Under the pieces are notes generated by a model. The model was not told where the DNA came from, searched no databases, and was given only the letters and a program-made list of their open reading frames with translations. Of a stretch of DNA of 64,000 nt, positions 43,300-55,672 are shown piece by piece (positions within the stretch are counted from its first letter, which is position 1; the number at the start of each line of letters is the position of its first letter). The stretch covers positions 29,414-93,413 of the forward strand of contig JAKTTT010000076.1 in NCBI GenBank assembly GCA_030581615.1, written 5' to 3'. Made by a program: the position numbers and the translations under genes. Source of the stretch: Alloascoidea africana (lineage: Eukaryota; Ascomycota; Alloascoideomycetes; Alloascoideales; Alloascoideaceae).

Positions 43300-44335
43300 C
43301 TATGCGCGTGGTATTGGACTCCTAACATTGGTACCCATTACTTCCGCTACAAGAACCGACTGATGGCCTTCAAAAGATCTTGTAAAAAAAGCAATGACCC
43401 TTACCGCCGCCGTCAATCCGAAAGGCTCATGTTAATGGAAGCACGCAATAAGGACCAGAGAAGGAAGAGCTGGAAGATCAGCATTTATCGAGGCAGTCCT
43501 GGGCCAAAGCATGAAACGAAGTGGCAGAGAGGCATGACGAAATCGACGAAATCGCCTCGGCCTATGTTTACACTCTCGCTTGACGAGTTGGCCAAGGAGA
43601 GGTTTGGCAATGACCTCTATTGGTACACCGATAGAGGCATTCCCTACCGCCATGGCCATGTCTTTTCTGGTCCTCCAGGCACGGGCAAAACCAGCCTGGC
43701 CCTTGCGGCCGCGGGATTGATGGGCCTGGATATTTACATGCTCAGTCTCGACTCTGCTCTGCTCTCAGAAAACTCTCTTCTCGCTCTTTTTGATGACCTT
43801 CCTCGTGCCCGTATCCTGCTGCTAGAAGACATAAACGCAACAGCAGTCGCAAACTCTCGAGCAAAAGCTAAGGGCCAGCCTCGCTCAAAAGACGAAAGCG
43901 TCAAGTCTATCTCGCTGTCCGCGCTTCTCAATGTGATGCATGGAACATGCTCTCAAGAAGGCTGAGCACTGATCATGACTTCTAACCATATCGTGAATAT
44001 TGATCCTGTGCTGCTCAGTCCTGGCAGAGTTGACTTTTCTATCAAGTTTGGGCTTGCCACAAGCAAAATCGTCTCTTCACTATTCACGCAATTGTACATC
44101 AATATTGCCAAGCCTTGTCAACAGGACACCAGAGAATTTAAAGAGAAGCAGGCTGAAGTTCAATTCCAATCGCCACACTTTCTGGCGCTTGAGTTCGAAA
44201 AGAAAATTTCTGACCAAGCTGTTCAGTTCTGCCGAAATCCAAGGCTGTCTCCTCATCCATGAGAATAATCCTTTGGGAGCTGTCGAAGCAGCGGATAACT
44301 GGGTGAAGAAGAAGATTAATAAAAACCAGACAGTT
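43300..44335 (+). pseudogene. BCS1-like AAA ATPase pseudogene
   Basis: Remains of a BCS1-family AAA gene; true Bcs1 translocates the Rieske protein in mitochondria, while fungal BCS1-like paralogues are of unknown role. The frame reads a BCS1_N end (TPNIGTHYFRYKNRLMAF), then YTDRGIPYRHGHVFSGPPGT with Walker A GPPGTGKT, Walker B ILLLEDIN (Asn where Asp is usual), and LLNVMHGTCSQEG. An in-frame TGA at about 43963 follows, then ALIMTSNHIVNIDPVLLSPGRVDF in the same frame with the arginine finger region. Near 44225 the frame shifts by one: SSAEIQGCLLIHENNPLGAV continues in another frame to 44335. One nonsense change plus one frameshift and no start make it a pseudogene. Confidence 0.85.
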
Positions 44336-47300
44336 TTCCCATGCTGCTAATGGTGTCCACAAAATGAACGGCAAATATCACATTGCTGAAATTTGTCAAC
44401 GGTGAGCAGTGAAACAGAATACTGAATGGTTAAAACAGGTTTGCTTGCAAAGAATTATATGGAAAAGTAGAGTGAACTGATGTCTGCAATAGAGGGAAGT
44501 GACCTTTAGTATCTCGGAGTGAATTCGCGGTGTAAGAATGTCTTTCACGGTCGTAAACTGTCGATAAATATGCACAGACAGAAATCACTACCATCCTCTT
44601 TAACTAGAATAGAGTTTGTAGCTTCATTTCGTCGTTTTCTAATATGAGCCAAGTTGAGGTGCCAAGTTACAGAATGCATCCTGACTCTAACCACATCCAC
44701 AATTGCTGACTCTGTAAGCAGCTACTTCCAAGTGAGTAGTACAGCTTCAGGTTTAGCTCACTGGTCACTGGTCGTCTATTATGTCTTTGTCCAAATTAAA
44801 TGAGCATTGACAATTGAATGCAATCTCAATTGCCTGTGGGAAGTGCTTCTGGCGGTTGGCGGAACAGCGCTGTACCCCCAGCCGTTGGGCGAAGGTGTTT
44901 TCTCTCATTCTAATGACTCAACCACCAGCAGAGCTTCTTATGGGAGCTGGTTTCTCGGCTATTTAAATGCCCAAGTCTGCCCTTTTCTTCTTTCCGCTCA
45001 CTCACCATGACACTTTCCAGTTAACATTTTGCTTCTTTCCCCATCAGAATGAGTGGGTAGTCGGACCCATCTCTACAGAACTTGACTCCTGGTTTGGAAA
45101 CTAGAGGACCTTGCTACCCCGATTAGCCAGAAACAGTCTAATCAAACTCAGGGGGGTTGGTTAGAGCAAGACAGCAATCAGATTTGTGTTGCAAAAGGAA
45201 TGATGAGACGGTCGTTTCGGTTTGCGTTCACCAGATCAGCATTCTAGAATGAATTGCAAATCAGTTTGAGAACCAGTTTTGTTTGTTCAGTTGGTATCTT
45301 TTTCTATGGAGGCGGATGGCACTTACACATATTGATGTGACTTCCTCAGGGCGGGATCTTTCTACTTTCAGCCTTAATTGTCACACTCGATTCAAGCCTT
45401 TAGAACAATTTTTGACCACGCTATCGATCCATAGAAACGGAGAGGGCGGGTTAGGGGACTGTCAAAAACACTCAATGTTATTTGTTACATATAGATGTAC
45501 TGATTAGTATTATTGAAACAATGTACAAGTTCAAACTTCTTCTTGATCAAAAGTAGCAGTAGTGCTTTCCCAAACTTTCATTGCCCTTAAGTTTGAAGTG
45601 TGACTTAAAAGAAAACACTTTGCAACTGCAGCTGTTCTCATCGTGTAGTTGATACAAATTCTAATCTTCAAGATACTCGCAAGGATCGATTCGTCATTCT
45701 GAGTGCTGATGGTACGCTATCAACAAATGGTATCAAGCGCGACAGCATACAGAAAAGCAAACCAAAGACAGCCTTTCCCAAGGCCATTCTTCCAAATCAT
45801 ATTCGCTTTCAACCGCAAGCAACTCTCGGTTGATGAATGCTTCCAACCCAGGATCATTCTTTCAAGTTGATAAACGTCTTGAAAGAGGATTCTGGCTACT
45901 TCCATCTCTGAGATGGGTGCATCTTCCTTTTATTGTATATTCCAAAGTCAGCTTGAAACATAATCAACGAATAAGGATTTGTGTGCTAGCACAAACTAAC
46001 ACGCAGTGCATATGAGGAGCAATCAGTTTAGAACAGTTACTTTATCTGAAAAAATCATGGAACTGAAAAGCAAGGAAGTGTTAATGCTAGCAAGCATATC
46101 AGGTTGGAAAACAAGAGTTTTTTATTGAGAGAGAGAGGCTTCCGATATGCACTTTTCTTGTTGAAGCAGCAGAGAAAGCAATTAAGTGGAGAAGCTCTCA
46201 CATCCAATGGAATAAGCCAGCTTCATATTCCCTTGGAGAAGTAGTTAGAACAGTCGTTGTGAGCAATTATGGTGAATCTCTATTATGAAGTTTTGATGAA
46301 TATTTGGCAAAATGTACTGAGCGTTAAAACCACTAAAAAAAGAAAACAATTTGAATAATGAAGCACTCAGACCACCCTCAACTTAGGCTATTCTGAAGGT
46401 TTTGGGAAACTTTTTAAGAGACAAATTCCCCAGAATTCGCTAAACAATAGCAAGGTGACCAGTAACAATCAAAACGATCTCCAGGAGTTGACGAAGACAG
46501 ATTCACCTATTTTTGGAAGTAGAGGGAAAACATTTGCTAAGAAGAAAAAAATGGAATAATTTCAAGTTTAGATTCCAATAGCAAGCACTGTTTTGGTGTT
46601 TCTGCTTTTTTGCTCACTCGTTACTCTGGTTAAGATTATTGATGTAAGCATGTTTATTTCGACATTTTTTGCATGAACAGCAACTGATATGTTTTCAATA
46701 CAAGGAAAGCTCATAATTTGTAGTGCCGCATTTTTATCAGTATCATAAGGACAAGCCTTTTTAATATGCCTTCTCCTTTGTCCTCAACACCAGACGAATC
46801 GGCGATTTTGATTCTTATAACACATCCTCTGAACTCACAGCCGTTTCAACAGATTTGATATCTATTGAGCGCCAATACTGTTACATGATATCAATAGTAA
46901 CAGCACCTAAAAACTCAAGTCGGCACACTATTTGTCAGCTTTCATTGAATATCACTATTCCTTGATTCACAATTTTCGATCAAGCCTATTAATAGTCTGG
47001 ACAATTTTCTTTTACAATTTTTCAAGTGTATCCTGAATGTGGGCTGTGAGTCAAGGAGTTAGAAGCATGCGTCAATGAACTGCTCGATTTCAGGGTTGAA
47101 TGTCATTTCTGGAGAGGTGTGATTAAGAACCGCCACAGGTTTTATGCTAAGGTTAGATCTAAACTTTTCGACATTGTCTATTTGTCATTTTGGCTAGCTG
47201 TAGTTTCTAAGTAGTTCTACAGAAACTGGTTTTGGATATGACTCAGATCACAAGCTGGATATAGCATGCCAACGAAAAATTGACATATCTTTGAATGTTA

Positions 47301-49934
47301 GTTTTCTGTGTAATGGTTCACGGAATCAAGAGATTAAACTAGAATACATCCGGTGACGAGATGCATGTAGGCCACAACCACTCCGGAAACTATTCAGTAT
47401 CGATTCCTAGCCCAGTCTTTCTTTCCGTTCTTTATGCAGGTGCTTGTTGGGAATTCTGTGTTCAATTCTCATTATGTGTTTTGTATACCTTAAAGTCTTC
47501 TGGAAAAGCCACTATGTGGAATTGAACAAGCTGATTGGCAATGTGATCTGAAAAGCTGAATGTTGTTACAATTTATTACCGTTCCCTCTTGCAGTCAGAG
47601 GTAAAATTGGTCCATAGACTCTGGCTCGTTTTTTTACTTTCATGTATAGTGTATGAAAAAGATTATCATCTTTTCCGTGAACAAGGCCCCTCGATAGGTT
47701 CTGCGATGAGTGGCCAGTCGAGCACAATCAAGTATCTTCGAGTTTATTGTGTCGGAGAAGAATTTATCGAACTTAAAGAATCTCAGTTACTCTGGCTTTC
47801 CACCATTGTTAATGTGTAAGACAGCAATTGTGACTTTTAAAGGAATTTCAAGGTGATAGGTGAGAAACTTGAAACTAAGTGTCTTATACTCATACCATTT
47901 AACCAGTTCGCACATCTACTGCTAATTATAAAGACATCTAAGATTCTACAGCGCACAGGTACTGGAAAACTGTTCTTTCATGATTCTTGTCAATTAGTCC
48001 AAATTGTTCCAGCCTCACAGTTCTACAATATCTGCCTTTCTTAGTCAAAACTATTTTTCAATCTTTGAAAGTATCATCCTTCAGATTTCTCAGGTGGAAG
48101 CTATTTTCCTCTTAATTGCACCACGCTCCTGTGCCATTCATGTGTCGGGGAGTCTACGCTGTCCCAGATTCCACTCTAACAAATCCCGCTACAGGCCCGT
48201 TGTTTCAGCCGGTTCTTCTGGGTCTACTTGCCGTTTATTGTTTTCATGTTCAACAAAGGGTAAAGATGAACTCTTGGAGAGCTGAGCCCTGGAGAGCAGA
48301 AACTGCAAGAGCTCCAGCTTCTGATCATCTAGGAGCTGGAGTAGGCTCCATATCATAATCTCACTCTGGATGAAAGTATGCTTTTCCTTAAAACAAACCA
48401 TCACTTACATGAACGTCTTTGGCAGAATGGTCCTCTCGCCTGCTAAATAAAACTATCTCCGCACCATCTGCAACTCTGTTAGTAACTGCGCTTGCTTCGC
48501 TCTCAGCAAGCAATGTCATCTTATTGTAAACTGTGGCCCGAGCTATAGAGCTGGCCCGCAATTTGGGGAGTCGTTAAAATAATAACACTCTCTGGAATGT
48601 CCGCGACGTTGAAGTGGAGTTCCTATATTCGTAAAGCTAAATTTTCTAGGTGTCAGTGAGACAGATACTGAGAGTAGCAATTGAAGTCTGATCTTTTGAA
48701 GGTATTCTGAAGCGAATCGATGGCGTGCTTTATCTGGTACAACAGGGCTGTACTTCTTATGCCTCGATATAAAACTGGTGATCTCCATAGAGGCATATAG
48801 GCATCTCTGTCTCTACCTCATTTAGAGGCAGTCCATCGCCAATCGGCGCGATCTCATTAATTCTCGTGGAGTATCGCGATGTCGGTGCTCCATAAGACTT
48901 GTGAGTGAGACCCGTCAGAGTTTCGCTTCAAGGCTGTCCACGCCCAAATCCTGAGTGCTATCTGGTGTCATGGCATTGAGATGGGCATGCCTGATGAGAA
49001 GCACTATTGGCTACAGAACTGACAAATCACAAATCTGAACACACAGCCAGGTGATCCCTTATGATCTTTAAGACATCATCATGTTTACAGTGTTTGCTCT
49101 GCCAATTGAAGAACCATGCATTTTTTTGCATACTTTTAATGTCGTGTTATAATTTATCCTCACATTAGTACGATGGGACAACCACAGCGATAGTGCTGCT
49201 ACCATTTTGGAAAGGGCAAATACTTTTTTGTGTACTTGACCACAGAGAACCAGCCTAATTATTGGAAACAATGAATATGAACATTCTAGTACTTCTCTTG
49301 TTTTTCTGGATACGGTTTATGAATTACTGCCTTTCTGTTAAGAACTGTTGAAGAAGATGGAGAGGCAATCCATTTCAGCTCTTTTCCTGATGATAATGGT
49401 GAGTGAACAATGCAGACAATAGGGATACTGCGACTGTTAATAATACACTTCTCACGGCTCCAGTTACTCCTGCTTTTGAAGATGAGCGAACTCTACAGAA
49501 GAACTTTGCTAAGGGAGATGGTGACGCATACCTCTTCCTGTTGATGATTTTTTTGCAGGACAGCTTTACTTTTAGTTTGGTATCAACCACTTGAAGTCGT
49601 TTTTGTATCTTCTCATGCCTCACCATAACAATTTCTAGCATGGAAGAATTGACGGTTATAAAAGTCAACGTTTCTACTCCTCGATATTTATTCAATCTAT
49701 TGAATCTGGAACTGAAAAGATCAAGCGCTAGTTGTCATGCTTCGAGCAACGTATAGTTGTTCAGACAGTCAGGTATAATTAGGATAAAGTTAGGTTCCGT
49801 ATTGAAGAAGTGAAAACTTGAACAGTGATCTCCTTTTTTCCATTCATACTGAGTCACTTGGATCTTTGCAGTAATCATCAACAATTTCCAACTCGGATGT
49901 GTTCAATGTCCAAGCAAATAGTACCATCTTCTGA
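44336..49934. other. 5.6 kb gene-poor stretch
   Basis: No intact gene or RNA recognised. Short frames at 47589-47819 and 48116-48358 look slightly protein-like. Sequence at about 47425-47490 resembles the 5' flank of the BCS1-like pseudogene (about 43240-43305), hinting at a second eroded copy of that locus. Confidence 0.4.
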
Positions 49935-50438
49935 AGACCCAGCTTTGCAAGCATCCCCGATGAGATCCTTTCGCCAATCTTAGCTATGGTATGGGTCCAA
50001 AAATCCAAAGTGTTGGAGGAATTAGATTCTGCCCTTTCATCCAAGCAGCGAATTGTCCAAGGATATGGTGTGAGGTTGACAAATTCAAGCTATTTAAAGT
50101 GCATTGTCATTTCAGAGGAGGTTCCAGCCCAAAGCGACTTGGAGTCTCGAGGATTTCCCTCTTTAAAATCAATGAACGTTCTGGCCACTGACCCTGGCCA
50201 AGATCCATGCGCCAGAGACTTGTTCTTGGCTATGATCCATACCTACGATTCAGAGTTGGAGAACATTCAAGGATGTACGGATTTTGTTTCTTGCATGATA
50301 TGGGGTGCAGATGACACGGCTGAACTTGTAGTGATTCGTAGATGGAGAAACGCACATGACCTAATCGAGCCACACGAAAACCAGAACCAAAACCAAGAAA
50401 AGAAAACAGAATCGGAAAATTCCTCCCCGGAACCCTGA
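49935..50438 (+). pseudogene. F-box-like fragment or short gene
   Basis: An open frame begins after a stop at 49932 and reads RPSFASIPDEILSPILAMV, an F-box-like start (IPDEILSPIL), then continues for 150 residues to a Gln/Glu/Asn-rich C-terminus (ENQNQNQEKKTESE). The first ATG (49986) is inside the F-box motif, so the gene has probably lost its start, or begins with an unseen upstream exon. The remainder is not recognised. Called a likely 5'-truncated F-box relic. Confidence 0.35.
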
Positions 50439-53078
50439 GGCCTCAGAAAACCAGGATCTTTTATAGTCGTCTAGAAATAAAAGCTACTACTATGTTTGAG
50501 ATTGCTGACACGCCTGTAATCGCGGACATGGCCAGATCAGAAAAAGAAATCGCGTCACCGTGTTGCTATGCTAACGCACTAGGACCGAATTGGAAAAGGC
50601 CGGTAGATCGCAGGAGAAAAACAGAGCATGAGAGTCCGAGTCTCCACAGCCTCTTGGTAGGATATCAAAAAGCTGTATTGCTGAAGTCCCACACAACAGA
50701 AAGCACAGTTTCTCGGAGTAAACTTCAACACAAGGAATCCTTTTCATAATGTTAATCGATTCTTTTTGGTTTTTGCTAATGATCCAAACCCTTGCCACTA
50801 AATTGTTGTCAAAGATTCGATCACCACATAAAGCTCATGCTGTTCCCTCCTGTAACCCAGGGTGTAAAATGGGTATAGTATCTAGATAATTCTAACTTTT
50901 TGTTACATTAATTGCACAGAGAAATGCCATATTTGTGATACTCACCATTTACTTATACTGCAGGGTTGGATAGGCATTTATAGGCACGATTCTTGAACCA
51001 GTTAACTATGTATGATTACACTGATATCTTTGTCAAACTACTTGGTTCGCCTAAGCTAAGGTGACTATCAGTTTTACATCTATCAATTGAGCAACAACCC
51101 TCTTTTTCAAAAGCCTTGTCTACTATTATAAGGCACAGTGGAAGATATCCATTGTGTAGCTTATCTTCTTTTTTCATCCCAATTCCAACCGCAATCACTG
51201 AGCAGCTCTCCAGGTGTTTGTCCATTACATATACTTGGATTCCTCCAGATCTTCGCGCATTGAGCAGAGAGATCTGATCCATTAGACCCAAAGCGCAATG
51301 TGTTTGTCCTGAGAGCTTGAGCAGACTGATACTGATTAATCATCATGGCAAGCATTCTTCTAACCTCTCATCAATTGGCTAAAACTTGAAAAAAGATTGC
51401 AAGATCATTCCATCTATGATCAGTGGTGAAATATAGGCATTTTTTCTCATACGAAATTGAAAGCCCCAATGGACCAGTTAGTCGCAGAAATTGAAAGTGG
51501 GCTCTAAATATTGACACTTCACTAAAGAACCTGAAATCCTTCTATGCACCCTGGAAGATACCCATACCATCTTCATTGATCCCTTCCACTAGACCAAAGC
51601 CATTCGCAGTTAACAGATTTCATAGTTCCCTTGAATGATTTCAAACCATGATACTAGATTAAAACCGATGGGAACAAAGCTTTCTAGCAAACTTCAAATT
51701 AACAAGAACAAAAGAAAATCATCCATATCTTGATACCTATCTAAAGACGCATTCCGCAGCTTTAAAAGTAAGCGTATGTTTGGTATGTTATAGGAGGTGA
51801 AATATTCTAGACAGCAGTCATTATCCGAAACCAAGTCTTATCAATTTTGGGAAAACTTATGCTCTACAAGCCTTCTTCTCATAAATGTTTCTAGAGCTCC
51901 GACATTGCGTAATTCCTTTTTTATTATGAAAAATATCTTTCTCGAGTTTGAACTTTGTAACATGGTCTCATGAATATTTAGTTGTGTTAAATCTGTTATT
52001 GGTTAGTAGCAATTCTTTCGATTTCTGCAAGATTTTAGAGGTAAAACCAAGATGCAGGTTAGCGGTAAAACGATTCTTTCTTTTTTGTTTTAACTAGTTA
52101 GCCAACCAACAGCTTATTACGGAAAGTGTTATCGATTTCAACAACAATAGAACCAGAAAGGATTCTTTTGCTATAATAGCCAAAAAAGCCCATGCCTGTT
52201 CGTGGTTAGAACTTAGACCCACCTTACATGCTATTTTCAATGTAAAAGTCCATGAACATAAAGGGATAACGATCATTGACCACTTCAATTTACCTTTACG
52301 GGTGTATCGTGTCATTATGGTCTTATATATCGTTCGATTAGATACCAGACTGGAAAGAGTAATAGGCCTGCCCATAATAGATTCCCTAGCGAGGTCGGGA
52401 GAAGTCAACAGAGAAAAGGCCTAGATCCTAAACCTCTTGAAATCGCAAAAGCTGTCAAACAACCCAGCAGGTCTATACCTGAGTAGGATTACAGCCTACT
52501 ATTGCTATTTTGCTGTATCGTAAAATTGCAGTTAATGTTTGTCTTCTATTGATTTTATTCCTCTAGGATGCTACGTCAAAGTTCAAAGCGTATATTCCTT
52601 TGAAGAAAGGATGTCTGTGAAAACCCAAATAAGCAAAGCTTCATTCATTTTGTCAAGATAACCCTTGAGTTTTTTGCCGCATGCTAAGCATTTCCTCCTA
52701 CTCCGTTTTTATTTCACCGTTCATAAAGAGAAAACATCATCGAGCAATTTAACAGAATAGCGAACATTACCAATAAAAAAATGGCCGTGTTATATGAAGC
52801 AACGAGAAGCAACAGACTTCAAACAGTAACACTATAACCATAGTATGAGTGTTAAAGTGCGCTACAGCGAAGAAAAGAAAACCTCTCTTGCAAATGCATG
52901 ATAATCATGCTAACATTCAATAAACTATAATGGGTACACTTAAACTATATTGGGCACACTTAAATCTGGAGTGGTTAAATCTTAGATGTTCAAGGAACAA
53001 AAGTCACATAAAAGATTCTTATATATTTGTTCTTCATCCCATTCATTGGTACTCATTAGACGGCAGTTCTGGTTCAAC
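50439..53078. other. 2.6 kb with two possible gene relics
   Basis: Two open protein-like frames without a start or with frame breaks: minus strand 51016-51355 (two overlapping frames; one reads LPLCLIIVDKAFEKEGCCSI) and plus strand 52098-52424 (108 codons without ATG, reading FAIIAKKAHACSWLELRPTL). Families not recognised. The last 150 bases before 53079 contain a duplicated motif ACACTTAAACTATA/ACACTTAAATC in the adhesin promoter. Confidence 0.4.
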
Positions 53079-54887
53079 ATGAGAAAACAAAACTTCGCTT
53101 TACCGCTGCTTTTACTACTAAGCGTTTCCACGATTGCCTTTGCTACTGAAGGTTGTTATCTAAAGCAATATTGCGTGGGGCGCTGTCAAGAATTGCTCAG
53201 AATCACTGAAATACTTCCTTTTGACCCACTTCGTAAAGCAAGAATTGCTGTTGATTTGAAGCACAGGTTTAAGGCCGAAAGCATCTCGAAAATTTGGACC
53301 GTGACAGCGCCAAACGATCAAGTTGTGTTATTTGACCGCTCAACTGCTGAGAATGTTATTGGATCGGACCTTAATAAGTATGAGGCCGTAATTCCCGTCA
53401 CACTTGGATATACCACAGTGGAACACAGTCACTGCGTGAACGCTATTTCACTACACTATAAGATTGAAGGTATCGACGAGGACTATGTTTTCTCTCACGA
53501 TGAATTCTGCCTACCAGTGCAGTGCGATATATTTTTTGTAGGTTACACCTGTTCAACAACCACACATGAACCCGTACCTGCAAATCCTGATTGTAAAGTG
53601 AACCAAGTTTGTGACGGCGAATGTCACACTGAACTCAAAGCTACAGGACTTCAATGGCTTACGGACAAAGATACAATTGGTCTTGTCTATCATTTTGAAC
53701 CAACAGATCGGCAATACGATATCAAAGATATCCAAGAAATAAGATTCATTGATGAAGACAACGAAATCATTCTCTATAGCCCAGACGACATTGACTTGAT
53801 CAACTCAAATCCCAATTCATTTGATTTTGCTCGAGAAATCATTCGAAAAGACTCTTTTATGGATAACTTCTGTAGGAAAGCTGCTCAAATTATGATCAAG
53901 TTTAAGCCTGAATCTTCAGGTACACCAAGTCAAACTAACTATTTTTACTCTTCTGATGAATTCTGCTGGAATCCAAACAACAATTGTCAATATGCTGACA
54001 TAGTAACTGCTGAAGCAACTCAATACTTGTCTGGCTACCACTACGCAACACCTTCTAGCTCAAGTTCCTCAACTTCATTAAGTTCCTCAAGTTCCTCAAG
54101 TTCATTGAGTTCCTCAAGTTCGCTAAGCTCTTCAAGTTCATTGAGTTCTTCGAGCTCGTTGAGTTCCTCAAGTTCTCTAAGCTCTTCAAGTTTATTGAGT
54201 TCTTCAAGTTCATTGAGTTCCTCAAGTTCGCTAAGCTCTTCAAGTTTATTGAGTTCTTCAAGTTCATTGAGTTCTTCAAGTTCATTGAGTTCTTCAAGTT
54301 CATTGAGCTCTTCAAGTTCACTAAGCTCTTCAAGTTCATTAAGCTCTTCAAGTTCATTAAGCTCTTCAAGTTCATTGAGTTCCTCAAGTTCTTCAAGTTT
54401 AATGTCGTCTAGCTCTGGGTCGTCAAAATCGCATTCTTCTAGTTCAACTTCTTGCTCAAGCTCTCTCTCTATTGGTTCTGCATCAGTATCAAGTTCAACT
54501 CCGGAGCCAACCATATCCTCCACCAATTCAAAAAGCTTCACATATTCATCGTCTTCTTGCTCTAGTATCCATCATTCCGACTTTATCTCAAAACCTTCTT
54601 CATCTATTGGTTTTAACTCGAACTCCTACTCAAGTGGTCTCACAACCCAAAGTAGCCGATCTTCAACGACCGATGGAAACAAGAACCACACATACCCTAC
54701 AGTTAGCTCAAAATCTTCAACTTCAGGTGACATTGGAAGTTGTTCTGATTGTTCGTCAAATACTCCTAACCCTAAACCTACCAATGACGCTGGCGGAGAT
54801 ATAATTGAGGGCGGAACTAGTGCTAAGACAATACCACAATTTTTAGCAATGTTGATGTCTTTGATGCTAGTGAATGTTTTTGCTTAG
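53079..54887 (+). CDS. Ser-rich GPI-anchored adhesin-like protein with duplicated Cys domain
   Basis: 602 residues from the ATG at 53079, chosen because it gives a signal peptide (NFALPLLLLLSVSTIAFATE); the frame opens 93 bases earlier. Two homologous N-terminal domains follow, about 130 residues each: copy one GCYLKQYCVGRCQELL...HCVNAISLHYKIEG...SHDEFCLPVQC, copy two DCKVNQVCDGECHTEL...FCRKAAQIMIKFKP...SSDEFCWNPNNNC. Cys spacing C-x5-C-x3-C ... C ... DEFC-x3-5-C is conserved. Then comes a long Ser stalk of LSSSSS repeats, a Ser/Thr-rich segment, and a C-terminal hydrophobic tail (FLAMLMSLMLVNVFA) typical for GPI attachment. This is the architecture of fungal wall adhesins; the ligand-binding domain is not a family I recognise. 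Confidence 0.8.
   Translation: MRKQNFALPLLLLLSVSTIAFATEGCYLKQYCVGRCQELLRITEILPFDPLRKARIAVDLKHRFKAESISKIWTVTAPNDQVVLFDRSTAENVIGSDLNKYEAVIPVTLGYTTVEHSHCVNAISLHYKIEGIDEDYVFSHDEFCLPVQCDIFFVGYTCSTTTHEPVPANPDCKVNQVCDGECHTELKATGLQWLTDKDTIGLVYHFEPTDRQYDIKDIQEIRFIDEDNEIILYSPDDIDLINSNPNSFDFAREIIRKDSFMDNFCRKAAQIMIKFKPESSGTPSQTNYFYSSDEFCWNPNNNCQYADIVTAEATQYLSGYHYATPSSSSSSTSLSSSSSSSSLSSSSSLSSSSSLSSSSSLSSSSSLSSSSLLSSSSSLSSSSSLSSSSLLSSSSSLSSSSSLSSSSSLSSSSSLSSSSSLSSSSSLSSSSSLSSSSSSSLMSSSSGSSKSHSSSSTSCSSSLSIGSASVSSSTPEPTISSTNSKSFTYSSSSCSSIHHSDFISKPSSSIGFNSNSYSSGLTTQSSRSSTTDGNKNHTYPTVSSKSSTSGDIGSCSDCSSNTPNPKPTNDAGGDIIEGGTSAKTIPQFLAMLMSLMLVNVFA
54058..54400 (+). repeat. 18-bp minisatellite in the adhesin stalk
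   Basis: About 18 tandem copies of an 18-bp unit close to TCAAGTTCATTGAGTTCT, each encoding Ser-Ser-Ser-Leu-Ser-Ser with synonymous drift (TCA/TCT/TCC/AGT/AGC) and some CTA/TTA variants. Copy number is likely variable between strains, changing stalk length. Confidence 0.9.
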
Positions 54888-55069
54888 AGCTTATCTCAAA
54901 AATCCTTTCCTTTGAAATTCTAGCTTCACAATTCTGTGTAGCAATACTCTTTCTATTCAATAATTTTAGATTAACTTCTATTAATTTTTATTATAATTTT
55001 TATTATATAATTTCTTTTTTACCTTAACATCTGTTTCTTGCCTTCCTAAGTGAATACCTATGACTATTA

Positions 55070-55672
55070 GGGGTTTTGTATGTCGTTTCTTGCCACTCGG
55101 ACTGTCGCGAAACTTTCGGGACACTGACCGCATTGCTTATATAACATTGCGTATGCAGTTATGCGTCACTTAAAATGGGTGTATTATCAGCTGTTTGGCG
55201 ACAGCCATTGTCGCTGAACCCGACGCATTTTTTTTAATGTCGGGCGTTTTCAAGAAATGTCGGGCAGAAATGACCCGAAAAAGGAGCTCTTGGTATAAGT
55301 CCCAATGACTTGCAGAACTCGGTCGAAGACCTGTTCCTTACAAGGCAACTTGCATGGAATCCGCCAATCCACTGTCAAGTATGGCGATTATCATCCCTGC
55401 TAACTTAATAATTACTACTCTATTCGGACTGTTCTGCATGCAACGTCCTTTTTGTGTTTCTGGCATATGTTTTCTGTTAAATTTCCAGTTTACCCGGACG
55501 GTTTAGATCTTCACAATGCTAGGAGCAAAACCCAGTTTAGGGTGTGTGGGTGTATGAACAAACGAGGACTGTCGGCTGACGCTAGTCGCCCAAAGTAGTC
55601 CGGAAAAACAGCGACTTTCTTATAGAACATGGAAAAAGGCCAAAACGACATACAAAACCCCCTATTCTGATG
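55070..55672. mobile_element. MITE-like element with 19-bp inverted termini
   Basis: A 603-bp block is bounded by inverted termini GGGGTTTTGTATGTCGTTT (55070-55088) and its complement ending CCCCC (about 55653-55672, one extra C). Both ends abut TA, as for a TA target duplication. There is no coding frame. Inside are further palindromes (GGCGACAGCCATTGTCGCTG at about 55197) and repeats of TGTCGGGC (about 55240-55265). This fits a non-autonomous DNA transposon; the superfamily is not certain. Confidence 0.55.

Noticed and set aside
54041-54541. Minus-strand 166-codon frame rich in ELEELNELEEL
   Set aside because: It is the antisense of the adhesin Ser-repeat minisatellite; the open frame follows from the 18-bp period and is not a coiled-coil gene.
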